Shown here piece by piece: positions 23,581-36,087 of a stretch of 64,000 nucleotides of DNA. The notes under the pieces were generated by a model. That model was given only the letters and a program-made list of their open reading frames with translations. It was not told the origin of the DNA and searched no databases. The stretch is taken from positions 36,133,679 to 36,197,678 of the forward strand of contig NC_079135.1 in assembly GCF_945859705.1 (NCBI RefSeq), read 5' to 3'. Both the position numbers and the translations under genes were made by a program. Each line of letters begins with the position of its first letter. Within the stretch, counting starts at the first letter, position 1. This DNA is from Episyrphus balteatus (lineage: Eukaryota > Arthropoda > Insecta > Diptera > Syrphidae).

Positions 23581-26227
23581 TTATTTTTTCACATAAGTGT
23601 TCTTTAGGATGTTTTGTTTTTAATTTTGTGCAATAAAAAGTTTAAGAAAACAAAAATAGCAAAAATAAATTTTTTGTTTATATACCGAACTCGAAGCGGT
23701 TAACACATTTTCCAAATACAAAAAAAAAAAAAAAAAACATTTTTTTTTAGTCTCTATGTATATAAAAATAAATTCAAAAACGATTTTCATATCGAGATTG
23801 ACTTTGTATTTAATTTCTATAATTGTTTTCCATCTAAAATGTTTAAAACATAATTTTTACAATGCATAATAGTCACTGCAATCAAAAACAATTTTCATTT
23901 TAAATTAAATCTCGACAAACAACAACAAACTGCTTTTAATTAATTTCAAATTGAAATAAAACTCACTTTTTAATTGGTTTACATTTTGTTGTATCAACTT
24001 TGACTACCAACCTATTTTGTTTGGTGTCATAAAAATGAAAATTCGTGCATCTGCTGCAACGATTAACTAAACTTTTATTGCGCTCTAAATCTTGATTACA
24101 TACTCTCTTCTTCTTCTTACAAGAAAACGCAACATTTTTAGTCAAAAAAAAAAAAACAAAAACTTTACAGCTACCATCAAAATAACAAACTCCCAACAAT
24201 CATCTCATCTATTCATCCAAACATCCATCTGCCTTTGCTTGCACTTTATAACATTGTAACGAAACTCTCAAGATTACACACCAAAAATACCTCTGAGATT
24301 AATTAATTTATTGCCTACAATCTGTATGCTACTGGGAAAGTATATTGCCTTTAAAGTTTAATTTAAAAAATAAATACAAAAACAAAAAAAAAAAAAAACA
24401 GAAAATAATAAAAACCAAGCTATATCTCTTCCTCTGTCTTCAAGACAGCAAAAAGAAGGGTTGTAGATGGAGGGCAATAAAAAATTCTTTTTTTTATCTG
24501 ATTCGCAAAACAAGAATATTTTCAACAAACCTGCAAAAAAAAAGAGCTCAACAAAAACCTATACCTACAGAAAAGGGCACCAACAACAACAACAAAAACA
24601 GCAACAACAACATAATGTATTTATATCTTTTTGAACTTAGGTATATTCTCCATCTACATCTTGAAGTTCTCTCTCCCATTGGCTTGGTGTTTTGTATTGA
24701 GAATCAAGTAGAGTTGAGTTGGTATAGCCAAAGTAATTTCCCAATGACCATGACCCTTTTACGTTGAACGCTTGCAAACAATAAATCAGATTGACCATGG
24801 TCCTTGTTGTTGTAACTGATGCATCTTCTTTTTGCCAATCCTATAGACTATACACAACACAGCACATAAGTACAAGACAGCTTAAGAAACTTATAAAGGA
24901 ATGTAAAAAAATAAGAAATCTTTAAATATGGAGGGAGAGATAAATGAAATGGAGAAGAAAAAAAAAACCATGCGTCATTGGAGATCCTTAATTGAAGAGG
25001 AGTTGAATACAAAACGCAAATAAAAAAAAAAAATAAAAATTACCCAATGATGAAAGGGATAATCAAGTAATTCACGCGAGAAAAAATTACATAAAGTAAT
25101 AACGAATCCATTCAACGTTGACTTTAATTAAATTAAATCGAAATATAAATAATGTAATTCCAAAATTAATGCTAAAAGAATTTTACAATGAAATTACGTT
25201 GCTTATCAACGCCATCACAACTTGATAAAAGATAGAGAGATACACATTAGAGTGAGAAGGAGAAAAAATGGTACAGGAAAATGATGATTTTGATTTTTAT
25301 TCAGTATATCTCTCTACCTCTACTTCCTATTTTGTCCTCCCTCATCCTTATATCATCCTGAAGAGTGGAGAGACTTCTCTCTCTTATGCTGGCTTTCTTT
25401 TCGTTTCGCATAATTTACATGGAAAATAAGATTTTCATTTCAAAGCCTGAAAATTGAAATTTTGATTAGATTTGCATCTATATCTATAGATACAAGGATT
25501 TTTTGTATTTTTTGTTGTTGGTTGGTGTTGCTTAGAATATGACGAAAGTGCGCATTTGTCGGGTGTTAAAAGGTTTTTTTTTTGTGTGCTTCTTTTTTTT
25601 TCTGTTCGTGTTATCATCTTCAACTTCAATCAGACCTTGTATAGAGAAAATGGAAGGAGGTTTTATTTTTAGTTTGAAAATTTGGTTATGAATGGACACA
25701 ATTAGACTGTTGATATTTTGAGAAAAATAAAAAAAAAAATAAATACATAAATAATTCAACCTGAATTTGAAAACTTTTTAATGGATTTTTTTCAATTTAC
25801 ACGTATTTATGTACTTATTAAAAAATACCTGAAGTTATATTTGCTGACTTATTTCATAAAAAAACGTTAATTTTGAAAGAATATTTGATCGATTTTTTGA
25901 GACTCTCCTACACACGAAACACAATAAAATATTCTGACACCTACATAATATCGTTAAAAACATTTTTGAAGAAGCAGTCCGATTTTGTCTTTACTTTCAG
26001 CAATAGCCTTAATTCTTCAAGTGGATATTTTCAAATTTCGAATTGGAATATTCCATTCTAAAAATAAAAAATTATTATTTAATGTTAAAAGGCAAATTTG
26101 ACGATGAAAAGGTTTCTTAAAAAAATTATTATTTAATTTTCTATGAGAAACTATTAAAAAAACGTTTGTTTCTAAAAATAATAAAAATAAATAAATATTA
26201 ATACTTCTTCGGACATTTTTCTTAAAT
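23581..26227. other. AT-rich non-coding stretch with CAA tracts
   Basis: No gene supported. A CAACAACAACAA tract lies at about 24582-24611. Poly-A runs occur near 23720 and 24380. Reading frames here are low complexity. Confidence 0.45.
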
Positions 26228-26240
26228 AACTTGGTTCTTG
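26228..26240 (+). repeat. Target-site duplication, left
   Basis: AACTTGGTTCTTG, identical to 28365-28377. It brackets the RTE-like insertion. Confidence 0.92.
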
Positions 26241-28286
26241 TGGGACCTCCTACAGCGAACTTGCATAGAAAAAGCCAAAACACTGTTAGGGGTTTCAAAA
26301 GGACACAACCAACAAGGCAAAGAAACATGGTGGTGGAATGATGAAGCTAAAGCAGTTGTAAGTAAAAAGAAAATGGCTTTCAAAGCTTGGTCGAAGTGCC
26401 CCTTTAATAATACAGAGCAAAAGTCACGCCTCGAAGTGGAATACAGAAACTGCAAGAAAGAAGCGAAGAAGATATGTGCCCAAATTCAAGCCAAGAATAC
26501 GGAAGACCTATATCGGGAGCTAGATGAAATTTCTACCCCGACTGCTGGTGCTATTCAAGAGCTACGACAAAACGTGAATAAGGGCGCAACCATTTTCAAA
26601 ATAGCCGCTCAAAGAAGAAGAAATGCTCAGGAGATCTGTTCGCCGAAGTTTATTAACAATGCTCAAGGCCAACTACTTGTGGAAAACGACGAAATCCTCC
26701 ACAGGTGGCGACAGTACTGTGACGAACTTCTAAATGAACAATTTCCAAGGCTACACTTTCCAATAGCTTCACCTAACTTAAGCGAAGTATCCGATGTCAC
26801 AGTCGAAGAAGTTAGTGAGGCTGTAAAATACTCCAAAAAGGGAAAAGCTGTTGGGCCAGACGAAATACCCTCAGAGTTTTGGAAAAAGATGGGAGACATC
26901 GGGTCTAGATGGCTCATGGTTCTTGTTTCCAAGCTTATACGAGGTGATCGAATTCCTAATCAATGGAGGGAAAGTTACCTTCTTCCAATATACAAAGGAA
27001 AGGGTGATACTCGAAGCTGTGATAATTACCGTTCGATTAAGCTGATGTCACACACCATGAAGATCGTTGAGCGAGTCTTGGGTAGCCGACTGCGAAAAAT
27101 AATAAGGCTATCTGATGACCAGTGCGGGTTTGTTGCGGGTAAATCAACCACAGATGCAATCCAGAGTATAAGAATCATTATGGAAAAACATCGAGATTCC
27201 TTGGAGGATTTGCATGTGGTATTGGTTGATTTTGAAAAAGCATTCGATCGACAACCACGAGATCTGATATGGGTGGCCCTCAGACAACGAGGAGTTCCGG
27301 AAACCTATGTGCGGATAATTATGGACATGTATGATGGAGCAGTAACTAAAGTAAGATGTGCAGCTGGAGTCACCGAAGAATTCGAAATCACAGTAGGTGT
27401 ACACCAGGGAAGCGTCTTGAGTCCTCTGCTCTTTATTACCGTTCTTGATTACCTGCTTGAAGGCAAAGTGACGGACCCAAAAGTGCATCAGTTATTCTTT
27501 GCTGACGATGGAGCCATCATAAGTGAAGACCCGATATCCCTGCAACGAGCACTTGATGTATGGGTGGATGTTCTAGAAGGTAGTGGGTACCGCATAAGCG
27601 CGAAAAAGACAGAATACCTATGTATGCTGCCCATTTTCTGATCCACACAGGCCTATTCCTGACATTTATTTGAATGGTGTAGTGCTTCCCAAGTGTGAGA
27701 AGTTTAAATATCTGGGGTCTATGATAAATAACGAAGGTACTTGTGATGACGATATCAATCATCGCGTAAGCGTAGGGTGGATGAAGTGGCGGGAAAATTC
27801 TGATATCTTCTGTGATCGAAAAATGCCCCCTAAGCTGAAAGGAAGACTCTACACCGCAGTTGTGCGTCCAGCACTCACATACGGTTCACAATGTTGGACA
27901 ATGTACAAAAAGTATGAGAGTAAGTTAACGGCAGCTGAGATGAAGATGCTTCGTATGACAGTAGGAGTAACAAAGCTTGATAGAATTAGAAGTACGAAGA
28001 TCCGAGGAAGCCTTCATGTTAAAAACACTCCCAAAAAATTGAACACGACCGACTCAGTTGGTATTGCCATGTTCAAAGGAGAGATCCTGAGAACCCCGTC
28101 AAAAAAGCAATATCATACAACGTTCCAACACGAAATAGAAAGAAAGGTAGGCCTAAAAACTCCTGCTACAAGCAAATGCAAAACCACCAGCATTCAGTTG
28201 GCCTTAGAAATGGAACAATACAAAACCGGGAGGCTTGCCGCCGATTTCTGAGGTCAACCCGGCGAACCCCACAGGCGGATCACTAG
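26241..28286 (+). pseudogene. RTE-like reverse transcriptase, truncated and frameshifted
   Basis: The first open frame (26241-27638) starts with the linker between endonuclease and RT, including ETWWWNDEAK, then RT motifs: KGKAVGPDEIPSEFW, LLPIYKGKGD, DNYRSIKLMSHTMKIVERV, QCGFVAGKSTTDAI, VLVDFEKAFD (motif A), VHQGSVLSPLLF (motif B) and LFFADDGAI (motif C, about residue 421). The catalytic aspartates are therefore present. A frameshift near 27,630 moves the reading to the frame that carries FKYLGSMINNEG and the thumb/C-terminal part (about 27631-28040). A second shift near 28,020-28,045 moves it again, giving SWYCHVQRRDPENP and KKGRPKNSW and ending at the TAG at 28284-28286. In the middle frame the stop lies at 28249-28251, but that tail is out of register. 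Such an enzyme would reverse-transcribe its own RNA at a nicked target. This copy cannot make a full protein. No functional start codon is present. Confidence 0.9.
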
Positions 28287-28364
28287 TGTGAAGCAGTTAC
28301 GTGGGATAGTTATGATCCCCTCGACATCGAGATCATAACAGCGCCGAGAAAAATTAAGAAGAAG
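26241..28364 (+). mobile_element. 5'-truncated RTE-like non-LTR retrotransposon
   Basis: A 2124-bp insertion bounded by a perfect 13-bp duplication (26228-26240 and 28365-28377). The coding sequence begins at the first base of the element in mid-protein, so the 5' end, including the expected apurinic-type endonuclease domain, is missing. This is the usual outcome of incomplete target-primed reverse transcription. The coding part ends at 28286 and is followed by a short 78-bp 3' UTR that finishes in an AAG-rich tail, fitting RTE-type elements with short 3' UTRs and simple-repeat tails rather than long poly-A. The clade assignment rests on protein features and should be taken as likely, not proven. 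Confidence 0.88.
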
Positions 28365-28377
28365 AACTTGGTTCTTG
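28365..28377 (+). repeat. Target-site duplication, right
   Basis: AACTTGGTTCTTG, identical to 26228-26240. The pre-insertion site is therefore the sequence CTTAAAT before it joined to the A-run after it. Confidence 0.92.
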
Positions 28378-28475
28378 AAAAAAAAAAAACATTGTCAAAA
28401 AATTAATATTATTCTCCAAATGTCGAAACAAATTTAAAGAAAATGTTGTATTTGTAATTTTTCATAGAATTAAAT

Positions 28476-28498
28476 GTTACACATACGCCACAGTGACC
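28476..28498 (+). repeat. Recurring 23-bp motif, copy 4
   Basis: GTTACACATACGCCACAGTG followed by ACC. It lies about 100 bp downstream of the RTE insertion's right target duplication, outside the element. Confidence 0.9.
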
Positions 28499-28929
28499 TG
28501 AATAAAGCTACAGCTAAAACAGAATTGTAAATGTATTAAAGTAGTTGTTTTAGCACTTTTTTTTTTTAATTTTAACAAAATGTCAAGTGCATTCTAAATT
28601 GAATGGAAAAACAGGTAGAATGGATCTTATTACCTCAGTTTCATATTTTTTTTTCGAAACATTATTCTGGACCAGAAGAAAGATTTTTTTTTGATTAAAA
28701 TTTTACAGTTTTGTTTGATTAATGGAAATTCTATTAACACGTTTTCGTAACTAGGATATTTATTTCTAACATCCATAAATTCCATAAATGCACCTATGTT
28801 TAAGCAGAATTATAATTATTTCTGCCAGTTAATTAACAATTAAAGCCTTGTTACACAGAGATTGTTTTTGAAGCTGCTGTAAAATGTACATATATGCTTT
28901 GCAGTATTATATTTTTTACTTGAAGAACA
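28499..28929. other. AT-rich non-coding stretch
   Basis: No gene or repeat structure seen between motif copy 4 and the foldback element. Confidence 0.5.
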
Positions 28930-28931
28930 TA

Positions 28932-29985
28932 CAGGGTGTCCCAAAAGTAATGGATCAAACGAAGTATACTGAACTGATAGGCCAACTTTAGGGCTCTCAG
29001 AATTTGGTAACTTGTTTATCCCAAATCTTTACGGTTTTCGATTTATTGCAGTTTTTGTGAAATTTCGATAAATCCCGACTTTGCAACAGTATTTTGCTTC
29101 CTCCGCTCATAATTGATTTTGGTTTTGTACAATTCTTTCACTAAAACATTGCCTAATAATAAGAAATAAATAAATTAATCAAAATATTTTTTATTTCATT
29201 CGCCATTTTGCTGCAAATTAATTAACAGTTCCATGATTTATAAAAACTCAATTTCTTACTTTTATTTCAGAGCAACACCCTGAAAAAAAAAATTGTATGG
29301 TGTGACCCTGGTATATTATTTTGAAAACTCAAAAATGTATAAAAGATTCAAAAGTTGAAGTTAGAACTAAAGATATTACAATTTAAAAGCAACAAAACAG
29401 GGTCTTTCAGAGAAAAATAACAAAGGAAAATAAACAAATTTTCTCGACTGTTGTTTGTTTATTTCTTTTTGAATAAAAGCCTCGATTTTTGTTTGTTATT
29501 TTGCTCTGAAAACCTCTGTTTTTTTGCATTCAAATTGTAATATCTTTAGTTTTAATTTCATCTTTGGAAATTTTTGAAATCAGCAATAACACGGCAAGTT
29601 TTCAAAATAATAAACCAGGGTCACACCATACAATTTTTTTTCAGGGTGTTGCTCTTAAATAAAAGTAAGAAATTGAGTTTTTATACAAAATGGAACTGTT
29701 AATTCATTTGCAGCAAAATGGCGAATGAAATAAAAAATATTTTGATTAATTATTTATTCCTTATTATCAGGCAATGTTTTAGTGAAAGAAATGTAAAAAC
29801 AAAAATCAATTATGAGTGGAAAAAGCAAAATACTGTTGCAAAGTCGGAATTTATCGAAATTTCACAAAAACTGCATTAAATCGAAAACCGTAAAGATTTG
29901 GGATGAAAAAGTTACCAAATACTGAGAGCCCTAAAGTTGGCCTATCAGCATACTTCGTTTGATCCATTACTTTTGGGACACCCTG
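28932..29985. mobile_element. 1.05-kb foldback MITE (TA duplication)
   Basis: The two halves are inverted copies over nearly the whole length: the left arm begins CAGGGTGTCCCAAAAGTAAT and the right arm ends with its inverse. Mirrored blocks can be followed inward (AACTTTAGGGCTCTCAG, AAATTTCGATAAATCC, TCGCCATTTTGCTGCAAAT, AGCAACACCCTG, TGGTGTGACCCTGG) to a short centre at about 29435-29500. A TA dinucleotide flanks each end (28930-28931, 29986-29987), as in Tc1/mariner-type insertion. No transposase frame is present. Arms of about 500 bp differ at a modest number of positions, mostly small changes, so the element is not brand new. Confidence 0.9.
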
Positions 29986-30044
29986 TATAACCGATTTGGA
30001 GCGTTCATGAGGCGAGGGTTCAACATTGCGTGAAAATAATACAT

Positions 30045-30360
30045 TGTCACGGGTTGGACATTAAATATATGCTATATGAGGTGTATAAAAATATCAAATA
30101 GAAGCTTGTATTGAGCTTAATATAAAAATGAGGTACATACTGTCAAAATTGTATTTTTTAAGACTTTAACATATTTTAGCTTAATAGAAAATGGAGACAA
30201 TTTGACTGTCACGGGTTTATTACATATTTTCATTTAAATTTTTTGCTTAGCTATTCAGACCGTATAAAAACAATAATAAATTTAAGATTAAAGATTAGTT
30301 AAAAAAATATGCCATTAACGTTTGTCACAGTTAAAAAAGGTTTGTAACGGGTGGGACACG
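30045..30360 (+). repeat. Three spaced copies of a TGTMACGGGT motif
   Basis: TGTCACGGGTTGGACAT at 30045, TGTCACGGGTTTATTACAT at about 30207 and TGTAACGGGTGGGACACG at about 30343, spaced roughly 162 and 136 bp. A related TTTGTCACAG lies at about 30321. The units between them do not align well, so this is either an old tandem repeat or a motif cluster. Confidence 0.5.
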
Positions 30361-33172
30361 TGCCAATTTCTTCGGAACAACATAGTTTTTGTTTTAAACT
30401 TAATTAAAAATAAATAAAGTGATGATGTAAATAATTAATTTTATCTCACTATGAATTTATGGGTCTTAAATTTTTCATATTTGAGTCATTATAATAGTAA
30501 CTTTTTGGATATAGGTACATGAAAATGTTTTACTTTTTTATTTCGATATCACTGCTGGTAAAAGATTGCAATAAGCTGCACCAATGTATTTTATTTTCAT
30601 TTTTTCAAACCTGAAAATGTATAATGAAATTGTAATATTTTTCCCTGGACAACCTATTATTTATTATTGCTATTATCCTAGATACAATATTTAAAAGGAG
30701 ATTTTTCTTTAAATCCATTAAAAAAAAAATCTGTCTGATTTAATAAGTGTCATAATTTCGTTCGAGACAGACATAAAGGCACATATTCGATCTGTAAAAG
30801 TAAAAAAAAAATAATAATAATCATAAACGATATCTTTTTTTTCGAAAGCCCATAATTCAATCGTCAAAGTTTTTAAGTACATATCCATTCTCGATGAATA
30901 AATACATTTATGGGAGATGAAAAAAAAAAATATTAAATTCCTTAATAGCCAACATTACAGCACTTTATTATTGAATAAACTTCACTTCATTCGCCATTAT
31001 AAAGTTAAAAATAAAATTCAAAAAAATTGAAAAAAAAATACCATCATCAAACCCAACGATGACGACGATGACCAGAAAAAAAAAATTGGAAAAAAAAAAT
31101 TATCTCAACCAAAATGAAATGCATGAAAAAACTCTTCAATTTCTTGCAGATACAAAAATACATAAATACATACATTCTGCACCTCTATAAAACACCACAC
31201 CCATACATTTATACATATACATACTATACAAAAAGCATAAAGACAGATTCTGTGTATATCCATCCATAAATAATGTTTTTATACCATGGCAAGCGTTATA
31301 TTTACCACTGAAACGAGTCGAACTTTAATTGCATAATTATGAACAGTTTGCAATTTATCATTTTTGTTGTTATTTATGGGTTTGGTATCCGCCCTTATTC
31401 GTGAGTGCGCTCGTTGCATTTTCGCAAATTATATTCCCGAGACAGAAATTGAATTAAAAAACAAAATACATAAAAATAAAACAAAAAAAAAACAAGGAAT
31501 GACAAAATAAATAAACTTAAAAAAAAAAAGAAATATGGAGAAAAAGACCAACCTCTCTATACTATAACCAACCTACCTACATATAGCAACAAACAAAGAA
31601 AGAAAATGCTTTAATGCGGACGGACAAAAAAGCTGGAGCTTAAAAAAAATTTAATATGTATAGATATTTATGTTAAACAAAATGAAATAAAATTAACAAA
31701 AAAAAAATAAAAAAATAAGACTTCAGCATAATAAAACACAAACAAAGACATTTTTTTTTTTTGTTTTTGTTGTTATTTACATCAAGGGGCGAGAGCAAGC
31801 TTAAAAGCGGGGGAAACAATAAACAAAACAAAAATGAAATAAAACATAAATAATGAAATGACGGAGATAAAAATAAATTTAATAAAAGAAAAAACGACAT
31901 TATCGACATTTTCCATTGTCGTGGTTATACCAACCACCACACGTTCCTTAATGCTTCGAGGACGATACCTCTCTCCAACCAACAACGTTCGATAAACAAT
32001 GGAGTTTTCTTGCATTTTAATGTTTTTGTTCTTTTTTTTTAAATTTTGTTTTAATTTAATTTTTTTTTTTTTTGAAACTTTTCTGTTCAAAAATTTATAA
32101 TTGCAAAGTTGCATTATTTTCTTGATCATAAATGATAATCATATGCGTGTGCAATGGGGTGAAAAAGGGGAGGTGTTGCAGGGTAGAACGGGTTGTGGTG
32201 AACATGGAGAAGGAAGAAGAAAAAGTCAAAGTAGGGCCACGCTATATGCATCTGCATCTAGAAGCTAATTAAAAATAATTACATTCCCTTCTAGTTATTT
32301 TGATTTCTTTTAATGTATCGCATTTGGTTTATACCCAAATGCACCCCCTGCCTTTCGCTCTCTTGGTACGATTAGAGTTTTTGTGATTTTCTTTTTTTTT
32401 TTTGGTTTGGTTTGTAATAAGCTGGGCTATAATAATAACTTGCACGATGGTGGTGGTTTATTGCACTAAAGAAAACAATTTTAATGGCCTCGTTTTTAAT
32501 AGCTTTATTATTTTTTGCGCAGAGTGTTTAAATATGCAGCAGTTATGCTCTTATAATGATGCATGTTTTTGTTTTTATAGCTTTGCTAGTTTTTAAAGTT
32601 AAACAAGATTTTTTAATAATATTTTATGATTATTTTGTTATTAATTATTTTTTGTACACGGACAAAAATAATTTTTGACTGATTTTTTTTTGTTTTTAAT
32701 TGACAGGTCATTGATAAAAGTTTTTAAGCTATCCGAAGGTTCAGGTTTTTGCAATTATTTTATTTAGTTACTAATGCTTTGCATAAAAAAGCTCGTACAA
32801 TACGTTCTTGAAACTTCTTAACCAGATATTTTCTGCCCTGACTCAAACCAAACTATAAAACTTACGTAAAATCTTCATTGCAAGATAGCATTAATCCACG
32901 TTTAAGAGAGTCCATCCTTTTCTACTGTATTAATACGATTACCATGGCTCATGAGGTAAGGGCCTTATTGCCCAAATGTCTGCCATGCCCTGTATAAAAA
33001 ACAGTGACTTGCCAAACTTACAACTGTTTACAGGTATACAGATTCTAGGACCTCCTTACTGTTTCCCCTGAGTATTGAATTTCTAATGAAGTCCATAATG
33101 CAGATCGACAGTACCTGAAAGTTAAATAAAGCTTAACTGTATACACCATTGAATTTCTTGCCTACGTTCACT
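30361..33172. other. Non-coding stretch, partly of higher complexity
   Basis: No gene supported. Poly-A and poly-T tracts dominate 30.7-31.2 and 31.5-32.1 kb. The segments 31281-31455 and 32230-32350 have ordinary complexity without repeats and resemble conserved non-coding sequence in texture (see findings). Confidence 0.45.
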
Positions 33173-33700
33173 ATTCAGCTCCTTTTAAAGCAATTCAGCG
33201 CTATAAATCTGAAATATTCAGCTTGTGAAATGTTTTTATTCTGACTGTATTCTATTCCATCTCTTACAGTGTGCATTTAAAACTGCGTAAATGAGACAAA
33301 TTAAACGCAATTCAGCTGTATTTAAAGCTATTCAGCAACTAAACTTCCATTGCATTGTGAATGCCACAGAAAATGTATGTGCAAATTAATACGCAAATCA
33401 GCACTGTTTTGACTGCATCTAAGATAATTCAGCACTTATTCAGAATGGTTCAGCTTATCATTTCTTAATTTACAATGTATGCATTTGAACAAACGAAAAA
33501 ATTACCACTATAAAGCATTATTTTATGCTATTCAGCACTTGAATTGCGGAACGATTACCAGGAATATGAAATAAGTTTAAAACTATTAATTTCTTTTTAA
33601 ACATTCTGCTTCTTTTTTTTTCAAATTTTGGCTCGGAAATTTGACATTTACTATATGAAAAAAAATTAGCATTATTCAGATCTCTTCTTATACTATTCAG
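33173..33700 (+). repeat. ATTCAGC motif cluster, possibly a ~117-bp tandem repeat
   Basis: The heptamer ATTCAGC starts at 33173, 33193, 33216, 33310, 33330, 33427, 33530 and 33694, all on the plus strand. Near variants lie at 33396 (AATCAGC), 33438 (ATTCAGA), 33448 (GTTCAGC) and 33674 (ATTCAGA). Offsets of 117, 117 and 103 between 33193, 33310, 33427 and 33530, and of 114 and 118 between 33216, 33330 and 33448, suggest a degenerate tandem repeat. Other shared strings (TGTGCATTT/TGTATGCATTT) support this weakly. Confidence 0.7.
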
Positions 33701-36064
33701 CAACAAAGCTGACGGAATTCTTATATGTAAGTAGTCGATTTGAAACTTTGAATGTTCAAAATATGTATTTGTTTGTAAAAATATTAATTTAGAAAATTGA
33801 ATGTTTTTGTTCTTCAATTTAAATATTTAAACTTCAACAATTACGTATGCATTTATGCTATCCAAAATTTTTGAACATGGTAAAAAAAAAATTATTTGAA
33901 AACATTTTCAAACCTACCAAAAAAAGATAAGTCAAAACAAATAACAAAGCCAAAGCACGTACCTATACTAATTAATAGCATTCACACTATTAAAATGCTC
34001 CATATAGTATATATTCCATCCTGCATCCATATCCGTCGCGTCGGTCGTTCGGTCCAAATACATACCAACATACAAAATTTTGTTTCACCAATTCCCTTGG
34101 GGCCGACATTCGCACTTTACTTTTGCTGATACCATAACATTTTTTGCATTGTTAAACGTTTTTTATTTAGTTTTTTTTTTTTTTTTTTGTTATTTATTTG
34201 TTCGTGTATTTCCTCTTTTTTTTTGTATTATTTTGTAAAATACACAAAAATGTACCTAAACATGTCCTGGACATACGTGTGCACCCTCATCTCACATACA
34301 TCTCATTGAGAGAGAGTAGTATAGTATATTCCAGTACCAGTCTACGTCGGATAAAAAAAAAAAAACATTTTTTGAGTGGAAATGTCTGCTCTTGTGCCGA
34401 CTGAATGGGACATCAGATATGCAACATTGAAGTAGTCATACGTATGCGAAGCAAAGGTATAGAGGTTTATAGGTATATATGTGTACTTATGCACGCCAAA
34501 ACGTTCGTTGACGATGAAAAGGATGATGACGATGATGGTATTTTTATGTATTATGCATGAAAGCGAAAGGATACACCACGTCGGTCGCTTGCTCTTAGTA
34601 TGTTATTTTATTTTGCTAAAAAAAAGCTTAAAAAAATTACACAAAAAAATTAAAATAAAAAAAAAAAAAAAACACAAAATAACAACTCGCATCATTGCAA
34701 AACAGGTTATATGCCATTTTTTTGTGTAGACTCGAAATCGCGTTTTGTTTTGTGTATGTTTTTGCCTTGTTTTTTTTTTTTTTATATTTGGGTGCCGAGA
34801 AGGACGTGGTGGCCATTGACCATTTTTTTTAATTAAAATGGAAAATAATCAATTCGTCTCGCAGAGGGATATACTATATGTGTATGCATGTTCGTCTGCT
34901 GATGTTAGTCCATACATATTTTTTCTAGAAATTTTGTATTATTTTTATATTTTTCTGTGGGGCGCGAAAAAGTGAAATATACAAAAAAAAAAACTGCATG
35001 AAAGTGAATTTACAATCCTTTTTTTTAGATGGTAGAAATTATTTTATTTTTTTCAAGTTAACCTTTGTTGGTTCTATTTTTTTTTAGGCGGCAGGATGTA
35101 GTGGTTTTTGACAAATGAAATGAAAATGATTTGTTGTCGTTTTTTTCCCTCGTTTTTTTTGCCGATGGATTTCATCGAGTATATATATTTTTATATCCAA
35201 TAAAATGTTTTCTCCCCCAGACTGAGTGATTTTTTTTTTCTTTAACGCTACATTAAACATTCAATCTTCAGTAACATAAAGTATCTTTTTTTGTAGAAAA
35301 ATGTTTGATATCCAAAACATACACTATTCTTGTGTTTGTGTTTGGACTTGTGATTAATATACACATAGATAAAATCAATATTATTAAAAAGAAAAAACAA
35401 GAAAACAAAAAAAAAATATAATATTAAAAATAAACAAACGCCTAATCTATTGTTATTAAAAGGATCCAACAGATTACATTTTATATTGTTCACTCTCGTA
35501 AAAGTAAATTGTGTTGTTGCTTAGGAAAATTTTAGTGATGGGTGTGCGCTATACAATGTTTAGATTTTGTTGTTGGTGTTTATTGATTTTTAATAAATTT
35601 TCTTGCTCCATTTAGTTTTTGGTTTACACAATTCACAATTTTTTTATTTGTTGTTGTTTTGTTTGGTAAGAAAAAAATTAAGGACGACAAAAATAACTCA
35701 ATGGAAAATATGTTGAAAATGAAATTTACAATTTGTTGGAAAAGAAAATGTAATGTTTCTTTTTTTTCTTGAGTTTATTTATTCAAAAATTCTATTTCTG
35801 TCCCTAGCCAAAGTATTTTACTGTGATTTTTATGTTAAAGTCATTTTTAGGCGGTGTAATAACTTATTTTAACTAAAAAATTTGAGAATTGTAACGAAAA
35901 AAAAAATATTAAAAAAATACGCTTTTGACAGCTTCTGTTAATATATGAGTTAAATTGTATTTTTCTAATTTTTTTACATTAAAACTGAAATAAATAATAA
36001 AAATGCATCCTTTGTTTGCCTGTTAAAACATCTTAAATTCAAATATGCTAATTTAAAAAAAAAT
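33701..36064. other. AT-rich non-coding stretch
   Basis: No gene. Long poly-T and poly-A runs near 34170, 34354, 34655 and 34770. Frames here are low complexity. Microsatellite-like GTAC/GTATG strings occur. Confidence 0.45.
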
Positions 36065-36087
36065 GTTACGTATACGCCACAGTGTCC
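36065..36087 (+). repeat. Recurring 23-bp motif, copy 5
   Basis: GTTACGTATACGCCACAGTG followed by TCC. It has one change in the CATAC part and one near the end relative to copy 4. Confidence 0.88.

Noticed and set aside
26017..27762. Minus-strand frames of 77-114 codons
   Set aside because: They are antisense shadows of the RTE-like reverse transcriptase on the plus strand.
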